DNA of 64,000 bases from Lachnospiraceae bacterium (lineage in GTDB: Bacteria; Bacillota; Clostridia; Lachnospirales; Lachnospiraceae): NCBI GenBank assembly GCA_015058015.1, contig SVDM01000009.1, forward strand, positions 1 to 64,000, written 5' to 3'. Both the position numbers and the translations under genes were made by a program. Under the pieces are notes generated by a model. It was not told the DNA's origin. It did not search any database and worked only from the letters and a program-made list of their open reading frames with translations. This document shows positions 16,909-25,832 of this stretch, in pieces (within the stretch, counting starts at the first letter, position 1; each line of letters starts with the position of its first letter).

Positions 16909-18825
16909 ATGATTTTTACAGTTAAGAAGAAGATAGGAGGTATCATAGCTGCTCTTTGCATGGTACTTGCCCTGACAATACCCGCCCTGCCTGCTCAGGC
17001 AGCCGGCGAATATGCCACTATCTCCGGAGGTGGAAATGTAGGCGTTGGAGACAAGGTCAGTGTTTCCGTTAATTTAAGCAACAGTGATGGAATGTGGGGC
17101 GTACAGGGTACGCTTGAATATGATGCTTCAGTATTGAAATACACAGGCGGTTCCGGAGCAACCATCAACGGCGGCGGAGGGCAGATAACCTTTGCCCAGG
17201 ATTATGACGGCGAGACAAAGAACAGGTCTGTAACCGTGACATTTTCAGCTATTGCAACCGGTTCCACGGCAGTAAACTTAAAGTCCTGCTTCATCGTGGG
17301 AGCCGACGCGGAAAAGCATAACTGCTCCGGCGGCAAGGCCAATGTTAAGGTTGGAGCCGAGTCAAATCAGAATCAAAACCAAAACCAGAACCAGAATCAA
17401 AACAACGAGAAGAAGGGCAACGCCAGACTTTCTTCCCTTACCATATCACCGGGAACATTATCACCGGCATTTTCAGGAAATGTATATAACTACGTGGCGG
17501 AAGTTCCGGAAGGGACTACACAGATTGCGGTTTCAGCCAAAACTGCTGATTCCTCATCCAAGGTTAAATCCGTTAACGGCGCCAAATCCATAGAACACGG
17601 TGAGAATACGGTAACGGTTATTACGGAAGCTTCAGACGGCGCAAGCCTTACCTACAAGATTAAGGTGTACTGCGGTGTCAAGGCACCGGGCTCAGAAGGG
17701 GAGAACACCGGATCAGACGTGAAGATTACCGTTGACGGAGAAGACTGCTCTATTGCGACCAAGATTCCCGAATCCGAGATTCCCGCGGGATTCGAAGAGA
17801 CCACAGCGGAGGTTACGGGCAAGGATGTCAAGGTAATAAAGAATGAGGTTATGAACCTTATGGCTGTATATTTGCTGGATGCAAGCGGCCAGGGCAAGGG
17901 ACTTTACGTATACGACGACAAGAATACAACCTTCTATCCCTTTATCAAGGTGGCTCTGGGAACCGACAACTACATGGTTCTTCTGCAACCGGATACAAGC
18001 ACAGAGTATCCCGCCAACCTAACCATAAAGACCACCGAGGTACAGGGCAAGACCTTCTATGCCCTAGGTAGAACCGATACAGAGGATTCGGAGTTCTTGT
18101 ATTTCTATGCCGTAAATGACAAAGGCGAGCGAGGCTGGTACCGCTATGATACCAAGTACGGCTCCTTCCAGAGATGCTCTTTGGATGAAGCGGGGGCTAC
18201 TCAGTCAGAGCTTGACCTAAAGGCAGAACTGGAAAAGAAGAAGACCTTCGAGTTGATATTTATGATAGCTGCGGGAGTACTCCTAATTGTCGTTATAGTT
18301 CTTATCATCCTGCTTGTCAGAAAGAAGAACGCGGGTGGATACTATGACGATGAGGATGAAGAAGATGAAGAAGATGCTGCAGAGAACAAGATAGTAAAAG
18401 ACATCTACGAGAAGGAAGAGATGGAGCGGGTTAAGGCTGAAAGCATGACGGCTGAGCTTAACACTAAAGAGGTGGAAGCAAGGCTTGAAGAAGAAGCGGA
18501 GCCTGAGAGCCAAGCGGAGCCTGAGAGCCAAGCGGAGCCTGAAGTGAACGCTGAACCTGAAAAAGAGGCGGAGCCGGACATTGACCTTGAGGCAGCAATA
18601 ACGGCACAGACAGAGAAGACTATGACAGAGGCAGAAGAGCCTGAGACCACAACCTACGTTTCCAATGATGACGATTACAAGAACGCCGAGGTAGAAGAAG
18701 ACGACGACTACAAGAATGCAGTTGTGGAAGAAGACGATGATTATAAGAGGGTAACAAGACGTAAAGCTACGGATGAGGAGACTCATGCCGCGACTGAGTT
18801 TGAATTAATAGATTTTGACGACTAA
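16909..18825 (+). CDS. Membrane-anchored cohesin-domain protein with acidic cytoplasmic tail
   Basis: A 638-residue type I membrane protein. Signal peptide 1 to about 31 (ends AQAAG); a cohesin domain at about 32-148 (opens with a DKVSVSVNLSN-like strand and keeps the GVQGTLEYD segment); a Gln/Asn linker near 151-165; a cadherin-like domain near 170-255; an uncharacterised extracellular region; one membrane helix near 446-470 followed by RKKN; then about 165 very acidic residues with EPESQA repeats and three DDDYK repeats. It lies 34 nt after the dockerin gene and is probably co-transcribed. Inference: the cohesin holds the glucosaminidase on the outer face of the membrane, and the acidic tail contacts something inside. 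Confidence 0.85.
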   Translation: MIFTVKKKIGGIIAALCMVLALTIPALPAQAAGEYATISGGGNVGVGDKVSVSVNLSNSDGMWGVQGTLEYDASVLKYTGGSGATINGGGGQITFAQDYDGETKNRSVTVTFSAIATGSTAVNLKSCFIVGADAEKHNCSGGKANVKVGAESNQNQNQNQNQNQNNEKKGNARLSSLTISPGTLSPAFSGNVYNYVAEVPEGTTQIAVSAKTADSSSKVKSVNGAKSIEHGENTVTVITEASDGASLTYKIKVYCGVKAPGSEGENTGSDVKITVDGEDCSIATKIPESEIPAGFEETTAEVTGKDVKVIKNEVMNLMAVYLLDASGQGKGLYVYDDKNTTFYPFIKVALGTDNYMVLLQPDTSTEYPANLTIKTTEVQGKTFYALGRTDTEDSEFLYFYAVNDKGERGWYRYDTKYGSFQRCSLDEAGATQSELDLKAELEKKKTFELIFMIAAGVLLIVVIVLIILLVRKKNAGGYYDDEDEEDEEDAAENKIVKDIYEKEEMERVKAESMTAELNTKEVEARLEEEAEPESQAEPESQAEPEVNAEPEKEAEPDIDLEAAITAQTEKTMTEAEEPETTTYVSNDDDYKNAEVEEDDDYKNAVVEEDDDYKRVTRRKATDEETHAATEFELIDFDD

Positions 18826-18867
18826 GAGGATTTCATTATTGTAAACAGAAACTCGGGAGGAGTTAAT

Positions 18868-21342
18868 ATGCAAAAAAAATATACCGCCAGAGCCAAAAAA
18901 GCCCTGGTTCTTGCCGAAGCAGCGGCAAAACAATTAGAGCATAACTACATTGGAACAGAGCATTTGATAGTAGGCCTCTTAACAGAAGGTCAGGGCACTG
19001 CCGCCAGAGTAATGTACGCCTCGGAGATTGACAGGGACAAGATTATGGATCTTATCTCGGAAGTCATATCCCCCAAGGCCAATGAAGCCCTTCTTGAGCA
19101 GGGGGGCTATACTCCCAGAGCTACCAGAGTTTTAGAGGGAGCATGGCGGGAGGCCGATAAATTCGGCAGTGACAGCATCGGAACGGAGCATATTCTTATT
19201 GCTATTCTTCGTGACCCTGAATGTGTGGGAACAAGACTGCTCTTAACCCTTGGAATAAGCCCGGCCAAGATGTACGTGGACATTCTCTCGGCAATGGGAG
19301 AAGACGTGCACAAATACAGTGACGAGTTTAAAGGCGGACGTTTCCCCCAGAAGAAGGCTACAGGAAGCGCCACACCTATGCTTGACCAGTATTCCAGAGA
19401 CTTAACGGTTATGGCTTCAAAGGGAAAGTTGGAGCCTTGTGTTGAGCGTGACAAAGAAATCGAGCGTATCATTCAGATACTTAGCAGAAGAAATAAGAAC
19501 AATCCCTGCCTTATCGGAGAGCCTGGAGTCGGTAAAACCGCCATCGTAGAGGGTATCGCCCAGCGCATCACAGACGGCTTGGTTCCTGACACCCTTATGG
19601 GCAAACGTGTTGTTTCCCTAGATATGTCCGGTATGGTAGCAGGATCCAAATACCGTGGTGAGTTTGAGGAACGTATCAAAAAAGTCCTTCGAGAGATCAG
19701 TAAGGTAGGCAATATCCTTATGTTTATCGACGAGCTCCATACCATAATCGGAGCCGGCGGCGCGGAAGGTGCTATTGATGCCTCCAATATCTTAAAGCCA
19801 TCTCTTGCCAGGGGTGAGATTCAGATTATTGGTGCCACCACCATAACCGAGTATCGTAAGTACATAGAGAAGGATGCTGCCCTAGAGAGACGTTTTCAGC
19901 CGGTAATGGTTGAAGAGCCCAACACAGAGCAGACCCTAAAGATACTGCATGAATTAAAGGGCGGTTACGAAGACCACCATAACGTAATTATTACAGATGA
20001 AGCTTTAGAGGCAGCCGTTAAATATTCCGAGAGATATATTAATGACAGGTTCTTCCCGGACAAGGCTATAGACGTTATCGACGAGGCCGCATCAAGAGTT
20101 CGCCTTGGCAAGTACAGTTCCAAGGATGAATTCAGAGACCTTCGAATTAAGATAAAAGAATACCAGGAGGCCATGGAAGAAGCCATTAAGAATAGGGCTA
20201 TGGACAAGGCCAAAGAATATAAAGAATTAAAGCTGGCTGCGGAAGAAGAACTTAAGAAGAAGACTTCCAAAGGCGGCGGAAGGAAGAAGAAGCTTAAGGT
20301 TACGGACAATGACGTAGCCCAGGTAGTGTCCATGTGGAGCAAGGTTCCCGTTGCCAAGATGGAAGAAGCGGAAAGCAAGCGACTTCTTAAATTGGAATCC
20401 ATCTTACACAAACGTGTAGTTGGTCAGGATGAGGCTGTAAAAGCCATCGCCAAGGCTGTAAAAAGAGGCCGTGTAGGCTTAAAAGACCCGGGAAGACCCA
20501 TTGGTTCATTCCTGCTTTTAGGCCCCACCGGTGTTGGTAAGACTGAGCTTTCCAAGGCATTGGCGGAAGCCATATTTGGAACAGAAGATGCAATAATAAG
20601 AGTTGATATGTCGGAATACATGGAGAAACACAGTGTCTCCAAGATGGTTGGTTCTCCTCCGGGATATGTGGGCTACGAAGAGGGAGGACAGCTTAGCGAG
20701 AAAGTTCGTCGCAATCCCTACTCTGTAATCCTCTTTGATGAGATTGAAAAAGCCCATCCGGATGTATTTAACATGCTCTTGCAGGTCCTTGACGACGGTC
20801 ATATTACAGATGCCCAGGGACGAAAGATAGACTTTAAGAATACAATTATTATCATGACCAGTAATGCCGGTGCCCAGTCCATCATCGAGCCAAAGAAACT
20901 GGGATTTGCCTCAGTTGATGATGAAAAGCACAATTACGAGCGCATGAAGGACGGGGTAATGGACGAGGTTAAGAGAATCTTTAAGCCGGAGTTCTTAAAC
21001 CGTATCGATGAGATTATCGTATTTAGAAGTCTCACCAAGGACGATATGACCAAGATTGTAACCATTATGGCGAAGAATCTTGTGGACCGTTGCAGGGAAC
21101 AGATGGATATTGAGCTGGATATCAGGGACTCCGTTAAGAAGTTTATCGTAGAAAAAGGCTACGACCCCAAGTACGGCGCAAGACCTTTGAAGCGAACCAT
21201 CCAGACGGAGATAGAAGATGCATTGGCTGAGACCATCCTGCAGGGCAAGGTGAAGGCCGGCAATAAGGTAACCGTAGGCCTAAAGAATAAGAAGATTACC
21301 TTTACCCCTTCACAGAAAGTTCAAAAAACCACCAAGAAATAG
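18868..21342 (+). CDS. clpC: ATP-dependent unfoldase ClpC
   Basis: An 824-residue Hsp100 ATPase that unfolds proteins for the ClpP protease. Two N-terminal Clp repeats (about 1-145) precede AAA1 (Walker A GEPGVGKT near 216; Walker B-type LMFIDELHT), a coiled middle domain (about 425-480), and AAA2 (GPTGVGKT near 551; [10 protein letters not shown]). The length fits the family. GGGAGGAG places the start. In many Firmicutes clpC follows ctsR-mcsA-mcsB; those genes are not here, so CtsR-type control cannot be assumed. It lies 42 nt after the cohesin gene and may be transcribed from upstream. Confidence 0.96.
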   Translation: MQKKYTARAKKALVLAEAAAKQLEHNYIGTEHLIVGLLTEGQGTAARVMYASEIDRDKIMDLISEVISPKANEALLEQGGYTPRATRVLEGAWREADKFGSDSIGTEHILIAILRDPECVGTRLLLTLGISPAKMYVDILSAMGEDVHKYSDEFKGGRFPQKKATGSATPMLDQYSRDLTVMASKGKLEPCVERDKEIERIIQILSRRNKNNPCLIGEPGVGKTAIVEGIAQRITDGLVPDTLMGKRVVSLDMSGMVAGSKYRGEFEERIKKVLREISKVGNILMFIDELHTIIGAGGAEGAIDASNILKPSLARGEIQIIGATTITEYRKYIEKDAALERRFQPVMVEEPNTEQTLKILHELKGGYEDHHNVIITDEALEAAVKYSERYINDRFFPDKAIDVIDEAASRVRLGKYSSKDEFRDLRIKIKEYQEAMEEAIKNRAMDKAKEYKELKLAAEEELKKKTSKGGGRKKKLKVTDNDVAQVVSMWSKVPVAKMEEAESKRLLKLESILHKRVVGQDEAVKAIAKAVKRGRVGLKDPGRPIGSFLLLGPTGVGKTELSKALAEAIFGTEDAIIRVDMSEYMEKHSVSKMVGSPPGYVGYEEGGQLSEKVRRNPYSVILFDEIEKAHPDVFNMLLQVLDDGHITDAQGRKIDFKNTIIIMTSNAGAQSIIEPKKLGFASVDDEKHNYERMKDGVMDEVKRIFKPEFLNRIDEIIVFRSLTKDDMTKIVTIMAKNLVDRCREQMDIELDIRDSVKKFIVEKGYDPKYGARPLKRTIQTEIEDALAETILQGKVKAGNKVTVGLKNKKITFTPSQKVQKTTKK

Positions 21343-21344
21343 AA

Positions 21345-21373
21345 TAGACGATTTATCGGAATAATGTTATAAT
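21345..21373 (+). promoter_or_regulatory. Predicted promoter downstream of clpC
   Basis: TAGACG (21345-21350), 17-nt spacer, TATAAT (21368-21373), directly after the clpC stop codon. Confidence 0.55.
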
Positions 21374-21425
21374 TCTTCTATCGTTACATAGTAAAGAACG
21401 TACAGTTCGTAGGAGGTTGCTTTTT

Positions 21426-21839
21426 ATGGCAGTTATAAGTGAATTAATTCGTAAGGAATCCAACGGAACCATCAGTTTTGGAAATTACGAGTTAAAGGAG
21501 AAGTCCAAACTGGACAACTTTGAATCTAAGGGCGACATTTACAAGGTAAAGACATTTCATGAGATTACCAAGCTTGAGAAGAACGGTTCATTCCTTTATG
21601 AATCAGTTCCGGGAACCGCAGTTACGGCATTGTCTGAGACTGAGGACGGTATGAGCTTTGGTGTGGAGGGTAAGGAAGATGCCCAGATTACCGTAGGACT
21701 TGAGGATGAGGCAGAGTATCAGATCACTGTCAATGACAAGGACGCAGGAACCTACAAGACTAATCTTGGAGGCAAGCTTAGCCTTTCCGTTGAGTTTGAC
21801 GATACACATCATGTGGATGTAGTGATTAAGAAGATATAA
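21426..21839 (+). CDS. Conserved hypothetical protein, 137 aa
   Basis: A soluble, acidic, beta-rich protein of 137 residues starting MAVISELIRKESNGTISFG. It has no signal peptide, membrane segment or catalytic motif that I can see. My impression is that similar short proteins are common in Lachnospiraceae genomes, sometimes under the doubtful label endosialidase; I would not carry that name over. AGGAGG 9 nt upstream of the ATG at 21426 fixes the start. It has its own predicted promoter and terminator, so it is probably a single-gene unit. Confidence 0.75.
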   Translation: MAVISELIRKESNGTISFGNYELKEKSKLDNFESKGDIYKVKTFHEITKLEKNGSFLYESVPGTAVTALSETEDGMSFGVEGKEDAQITVGLEDEAEYQITVNDKDAGTYKTNLGGKLSLSVEFDDTHHVDVVIKKI

Positions 21840-21854
21840 AAATTAAGCCGACTT

Positions 21855-21888
21855 AAGGCCTCTCTCGCAAAGCGGGAGAGGTCTTATT
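21855..21888 (+). terminator. Terminator between the 137-aa gene and radA
   Basis: A 14-bp stem (21855-21868 with 21872-21885, two G-U pairs) with an AAA loop. The T-tract is partly inside the 3' arm (TCTTATT). Confidence 0.6.
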
Positions 21889-21900
21889 AAGAGGATAATC

Positions 21901-23259
21901 ATGGCGAAGAAACCAAGTACAGTATTCTTTTGTACCGAATGCGGCAATGAGACTTCCAAGTGGATGGGGCAGTGCCCGGCCTGCAAGGCTTGGAATACAC
22001 TTGTAGAAGAGAAGGTCTCACCCACCACAGGGGGCAAGACCGTAAGAAGAAGTTCCAATGCTGAAGCGGTACATTTATCAGAGATAAATATGGACAAAGA
22101 GATTCGTATGTCCACCGGTATATTGGAGATGGACAGAGTGTTGGGAGGCGGTATCGTACAAGGCTCCCTTACCCTTGTGGGAGGCGATCCCGGTATCGGC
22201 AAATCCACCCTGCTCTTGCAGATGTGCGAGAATTTAGCCCGTGAGAATCACAAGGTTTTATATGTATCAGGCGAGGAATCTCTGCGTCAGATTAAGCTTA
22301 GGGCGGACCGTATCGGAGATTTTAATGACAATCTTCTTCTTATGTGCGAGAACAACCTGACGGACATAGAAGCGGTAATTAAGAAAGAGAAGCCTGAGAC
22401 GGTTATAATAGATTCAATTCAGACTATGGTAAATGAGGAGATTACATCCTCGGCGGGCAGTGTGTCTCAGGTTCGTGAGTCCACGGCGGTGCTGTTATCC
22501 ATCGCTAAGGGACTGGGAACGGCGATATTTATCGTAGGTCATGTGACAAAAGAAGGAACCGTAGCAGGTCCCAGAGTCTTAGAGCATATGGTAGATACGG
22601 TGTTATACTTTGAGGGAGACCGCTATGCGTCATACAGAATCCTTCGGGGAGTTAAGAACCGTTTCGGTTCCACCAATGAAATCGGCGTATTCGAGATGAC
22701 GGAGAAGGGCCTTACCCAGGTACCCAATCCTTCTGAGTATATGCTAAACGGCAGACCTCTTAACGCATCGGGTAATTGTGTTGCCTGCTCAATGGAAGGG
22801 ACAAGACCCATTCTGGTGGAGATTCAGGCCCTGGTAACTCAGAGCAATCTGGGAATTCCACGCCGCGCAGCCGTAGGAACTGACGGGGGTAGAGTAAATC
22901 TCTTAATGGCCGTGTTAGAGAAACGGTTGGGTATGCACATCTCCGGTTACGATGCTTATATTAATATCGCCGGGGGTATGAAGATGACAGAGCCTGCCAT
23001 AGACCTTGGCATAGTTATGGCTATCGCTTCCAGCTTTCGTGAAAGAGCTATAGGAGATGATATGGTAGTCTTTGGTGAAGTAGGCCTAAGCGGCGAGGTT
23101 CGTGCCGTCAGCAATGCCGACCAGAGAGTTGCCGAAGCTGCCAAACTCGGGTTTAAAACCGCGGTTGTTCCCAAGGTATGCTTAGAACGTATAGGAACAA
23201 TCGATGGAATAAAAATAATTGGAGTATCTAACTTGACTGAGGCTATTGAGCTGGTATAG
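21901..23259 (+). CDS. radA: DNA repair protein RadA
   Basis: A 452-residue RecA-related helicase that helps process recombination intermediates. It shows the N-terminal four-cysteine zinc finger (CTEC...CPAC, about residues 11-29), Walker A GGDPGIGKST near 98, the RadA signature KNRFG near 253, and a C-terminal Lon-protease-like domain (about 285-450). Length and domain order are typical. The gene is followed at once by the pheA promoter. Confidence 0.96.
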   Translation: MAKKPSTVFFCTECGNETSKWMGQCPACKAWNTLVEEKVSPTTGGKTVRRSSNAEAVHLSEINMDKEIRMSTGILEMDRVLGGGIVQGSLTLVGGDPGIGKSTLLLQMCENLARENHKVLYVSGEESLRQIKLRADRIGDFNDNLLLMCENNLTDIEAVIKKEKPETVIIDSIQTMVNEEITSSAGSVSQVRESTAVLLSIAKGLGTAIFIVGHVTKEGTVAGPRVLEHMVDTVLYFEGDRYASYRILRGVKNRFGSTNEIGVFEMTEKGLTQVPNPSEYMLNGRPLNASGNCVACSMEGTRPILVEIQALVTQSNLGIPRRAAVGTDGGRVNLLMAVLEKRLGMHISGYDAYINIAGGMKMTEPAIDLGIVMAIASSFRERAIGDDMVVFGEVGLSGEVRAVSNADQRVAEAAKLGFKTAVVPKVCLERIGTIDGIKIIGVSNLTEAIELV

Positions 23260-23283
23260 AATAGCAAATAATAAAATAACCTA

Positions 23284-23312
23284 TTGACATACGGAAAAAA
23301 ATGGGTTAAGAT
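23284..23312 (+). promoter_or_regulatory. Promoter of the pheA-aroF operon
   Basis: Consensus -35 TTGACA (23284-23289), 17-nt spacer, TAAGAT (23307-23312). The transcript would start near 23319 and have a leader of about 270 nt before pheA. Confidence 0.75.
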
Positions 23313-23374
23313 ACTAGAAACTTTAGCAGTTAAAAGCGTTGAAGTCCTAAAGCGACTCGGCGTAGGAGAATACT

Positions 23375-23476
23375 ATGAAGACACTTATGAACAACTATTA
23401 TTTTTACTATTCTTTTGAAGTACGATTTTTTGCGTACTCATTTTGTGATGGTAAAAATAATGACCCCGTTTCATAA
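23375..23476 (+). CDS. Phe/Tyr-rich attenuator leader peptide
   Basis: A 33-codon open frame with a good ribosome binding site (AGGAGA, 5-nt spacing). It starts MKTLMNN and has five Tyr and five Phe among residues 8-23, including YYFYY and RFF. It ends just before an attenuator hairpin that precedes pheA and aroF, the genes for Phe/Tyr synthesis. By analogy with the enterobacterial pheA leader, ribosome stalling at Phe or Tyr codons would report shortage of those amino acids. The bias and placement are direct observations; the control is inferred. Confidence 0.8.
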   Translation: MKTLMNNYYFYYSFEVRFFAYSFCDGKNNDPVS

Positions 23477-23545
23477 GGAATCGTGAATTAGAAGTATACT
23501 GTAGAATCAACAGGCGGTTTCCGGGGAAGGAAGCCGCTTTATTTT
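23463..23545 (+). promoter_or_regulatory. pheA attenuator: terminator with competing antiterminator
   Basis: Terminator: GCGGTTTCC (23514-23522) pairs with GGAAGCCGC (23529-23537), 9 bp, then TTTATTTT. Competitor: CCCCG (23464-23468) can pair with CGGGG (23522-23526), and GGAA (23477-23480) with TTCC, both of which would disrupt the terminator. CCCCG lies in the last codons of the leader peptide. A ribosome reaching the stop codon would cover it and favour termination; one stalled upstream would leave it free. Confidence 0.7.
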
Positions 23546-23592
23546 GTGGCCTTCCACACGACATACACTGCCTAATACAAGGAGGAATATAC

Positions 23593-24687
23593 ATGGATAA
23601 CCTGAAGGAATGCAGAGACAATATTACGGAGATTGATGCCAAAATCGCCGCTCTATTCGAAGAACGCATGAAGAATGCTAAACAGATTGCGGAGTACAAG
23701 AAGGAAAACGGCCTCTCCGTAAAGGACGAGACCAGAGAAAAAGAGCTTATAGCCCACAACAGCAAGCTTATAGAAGATGAGGACATTCGTTCTTATTACG
23801 TTCGCTTTTTAGAGTCCACTTTGAACGTTTCCTGTGATTATCAGGAGATGCAGATGAACGGCATGAAAGTGGCTTACGGCGGGAAAGTCGGGGCATTTGC
23901 CCACATAGCGGCCAAGAACCTCTTCCCCAAGGCAAATTTAATATCCATGCACGACTTTAACGAAGCTTATGAAAGCGTGGAAAAAGGGATAAATGATTGT
24001 GCTGTCCTTCCATTGGAGAACTCCATGGCGGGAGATGTGGGAACGGTTATGGATCTTATGTTCCAGGGTTCTTTGCATGTAAGACAAGTATACGACCTGC
24101 AGGTAAGGCACCACTTGCTGGGCCTTCCGGGAGCAAAGCGTGAGGACATCAAATCGGTATACTCACATCCCCAGGCTATCGCCCAGTGCAGCAACTACCT
24201 GGGCAAACAAAACATCACCACCTTTGAAACAGCCAACACCTCTTTAGGAGCTGCCAAGGTAAAGGAGTCGGGAGATAAATCCATTGCAGCTATAGCTTCT
24301 GAAGAAACAGCCGAAGCTGCGGGACTTACCATAATTGATTCTGACATTCAAAACAACGGAATTAACACCACGAGATTTGCTGTATTTTCAAGGGTTGCAG
24401 AGCCGGATGAAATAAAGACGGCTACAGGGGATGAGAATTTCATAATAATGTTTACCGTTAAGAATGAAGCGGGAGCATTAGCCGCCACCTTGAATATCAT
24501 AGGCGCACACGGTTATAATATGAAGAGCTTAAAGAGTCGCCCCTTAAAGAGTCTGCCATGGAATTATTACTTCTATATCGAGGCAGAGGGCAACATTCAC
24601 TCTAGAAACGGACAGGCCATGATGCAGGAGCTTAGCGCCCTTTGCGCGCAGCTTAAGATGGTGGGAACATATAAATCAGGAGAGTAG
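23593..24687 (+). CDS. pheA: Bifunctional chorismate mutase / prephenate dehydratase (P-protein)
   Basis: A 364-residue enzyme for the last specific steps to phenylalanine: chorismate to prephenate, then to phenylpyruvate. The N-terminal AroQ mutase domain is about residues 1-90, the dehydratase domain about 92-270 (with the catalytic TRF motif in NTTRFAVF), and the C-terminal ACT domain about 280-360 (KSRP in place of the common ESRP), which usually binds Phe for feedback. AGGAGG supports the start. It is first in an operon with aroF, 17 nt apart, behind the leader-peptide attenuator. Confidence 0.96.
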   Translation: MDNLKECRDNITEIDAKIAALFEERMKNAKQIAEYKKENGLSVKDETREKELIAHNSKLIEDEDIRSYYVRFLESTLNVSCDYQEMQMNGMKVAYGGKVGAFAHIAAKNLFPKANLISMHDFNEAYESVEKGINDCAVLPLENSMAGDVGTVMDLMFQGSLHVRQVYDLQVRHHLLGLPGAKREDIKSVYSHPQAIAQCSNYLGKQNITTFETANTSLGAAKVKESGDKSIAAIASEETAEAAGLTIIDSDIQNNGINTTRFAVFSRVAEPDEIKTATGDENFIIMFTVKNEAGALAATLNIIGAHGYNMKSLKSRPLKSLPWNYYFYIEAEGNIHSRNGQAMMQELSALCAQLKMVGTYKSGE

Positions 24688-24704
24688 AAAAGGAAGGGAA
24701 TATC

Positions 24705-25733
24705 ATGAATCTGGAATTTAAAAGAGAATTACCTAATGCAAGAGTAGTTAAGGAAATGTACCCCTTATCGGAGCAGGGGGCTAAGACCAAGGCTGCCAAT
24801 GACGCGGCTATACAGGCAGTATTAAAGAGTGAAAGCGACAAGTTCCTGCTTATTATCGGACCTTGCTCGGCAGATAGAGAGGATTCGGTACTTGAGTATA
24901 TATCGAGACTCCGTGAAGTACAGGAAAAGGTAGCGGACAAAATCGTAATTGTTCCAAGAATCTACACCAACAAGCCCCGTACAACAGGTGACGGCTACAA
25001 GGGAATGCTCCATCAGCCAAACCCTGAGGCAGCTCCGGATATGCTTAACGGAATCATTTCCATAAGAAGATTACATCTTCGTGCCTTAGAGGAGTCGGGT
25101 TTTTCATGCGCAGATGAGATGCTCTACCCCGAGAATCACTCATTCTTATCAGACGTGCTTTCTTATGTAGCAGTAGGTGCCAGATCCGTTGAGAACCAGA
25201 CCCATCGTCTTACAGCGTCGGGTCTTGATATCCCTGTCGGAATGAAGAATCCTACAGGGGGAATGCTCTCCGTAATGATGAATTCCATCACAGCGGCCCA
25301 GCACTCACATACATTTGTATATACCGGATGGGAAGTAAAGAGTAAGGGCAACCCCTTGGCACATGCCATCCTCCGCGGTTACACCCACAAGCAGGGCAAC
25401 CACGCCCCCAACTACCATTACGAGGACCTTCAGTTCGTGTACAGACTTTTCGAGAAGGCAGAGCTGGCCAATCCCGCAGTTATCGTTGACACCAACCATG
25501 CCAACTCTAACAAGAAGTTCGATGAGCAGCCCCGTATCGCCAAGGAGATTCTCCACAGCATGCGCCTCTCACCGGAGATTAACAGCATCATAAAAGGTCT
25601 CATGATTGAGTCTTACTTAGTTGACGGCAATCAGGCCCCGGGAGGAAATGTCTACGGCCAGTCCATCACAGACCCCTGCCTTGGCTGGGAGAAGACCGAA
25701 CGCATGATATATGATATTGCAGATTTGTTATAA
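24705..25733 (+). CDS. aroF: 3-deoxy-7-phosphoheptulonate synthase (class I, AroFGH type)
   Basis: A 342-residue DAHP synthase that joins phosphoenolpyruvate and erythrose 4-phosphate at the entry of the shikimate pathway. Family motifs: GPCSADRED, PRIYTNKPRTTGDGYKG, GARSVENQ and the metal-site region VDTNHANSNKK. Length matches the AroF/G/H group. Its pairing with pheA and shared attenuator suggest the Phe- or Tyr-responsive isozyme, but the feedback specificity cannot be read from the sequence. Confidence 0.95.
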   Translation: MNLEFKRELPNARVVKEMYPLSEQGAKTKAANDAAIQAVLKSESDKFLLIIGPCSADREDSVLEYISRLREVQEKVADKIVIVPRIYTNKPRTTGDGYKGMLHQPNPEAAPDMLNGIISIRRLHLRALEESGFSCADEMLYPENHSFLSDVLSYVAVGARSVENQTHRLTASGLDIPVGMKNPTGGMLSVMMNSITAAQHSHTFVYTGWEVKSKGNPLAHAILRGYTHKQGNHAPNYHYEDLQFVYRLFEKAELANPAVIVDTNHANSNKKFDEQPRIAKEILHSMRLSPEINSIIKGLMIESYLVDGNQAPGGNVYGQSITDPCLGWEKTERMIYDIADLL

Positions 25734-25736
25734 AAG

Positions 25737-25770
25737 ATAGGACAGGCTTAGGCCTGTCCTATATATTTTC
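25737..25770 (+). terminator. Terminator of pheA-aroF
   Basis: An 11-bp perfect stem, ATAGGACAGGC (25737-25747) with GCCTGTCCTAT (25752-25762), TTAG loop, then ATATTTTCC. Confidence 0.8.
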
Positions 25771-25772
25771 CC

Positions 25773-25801
25773 TTTCAAAATAGACTTAAGTAGTGTATCA
25801 T
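25773..25801 (+). promoter_or_regulatory. Weak predicted promoter of polA
   Basis: TTTCAA (25773-25778), 17-nt spacer, TATCAT (25796-25801). The -35 is poor. Confidence 0.35.
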
Positions 25802-25832
25802 AGAACTAGTGAAAAAAGTAATGGAGAAAAGG

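Noticed and set aside
18283..18786. Minus-strand open frame opposite the acidic tail of the cohesin protein
   Set aside because: Antisense reading of Glu/Asp codons gives a Leu/Phe/Arg-rich artefact with no start signals.
15090..18825. Cellulosome gene cluster
   Set aside because: The dockerin is on a peptidoglycan hydrolase, the cohesin protein has one cohesin and a membrane anchor, and no glycoside hydrolase for plant polymers or carbohydrate-binding module is in the window.
23320..23592. T-box riboswitch upstream of pheA
   Set aside because: No GGGTGG-type T-box sequence or specifier loop; a translated Phe/Tyr leader and terminator explain the region better.
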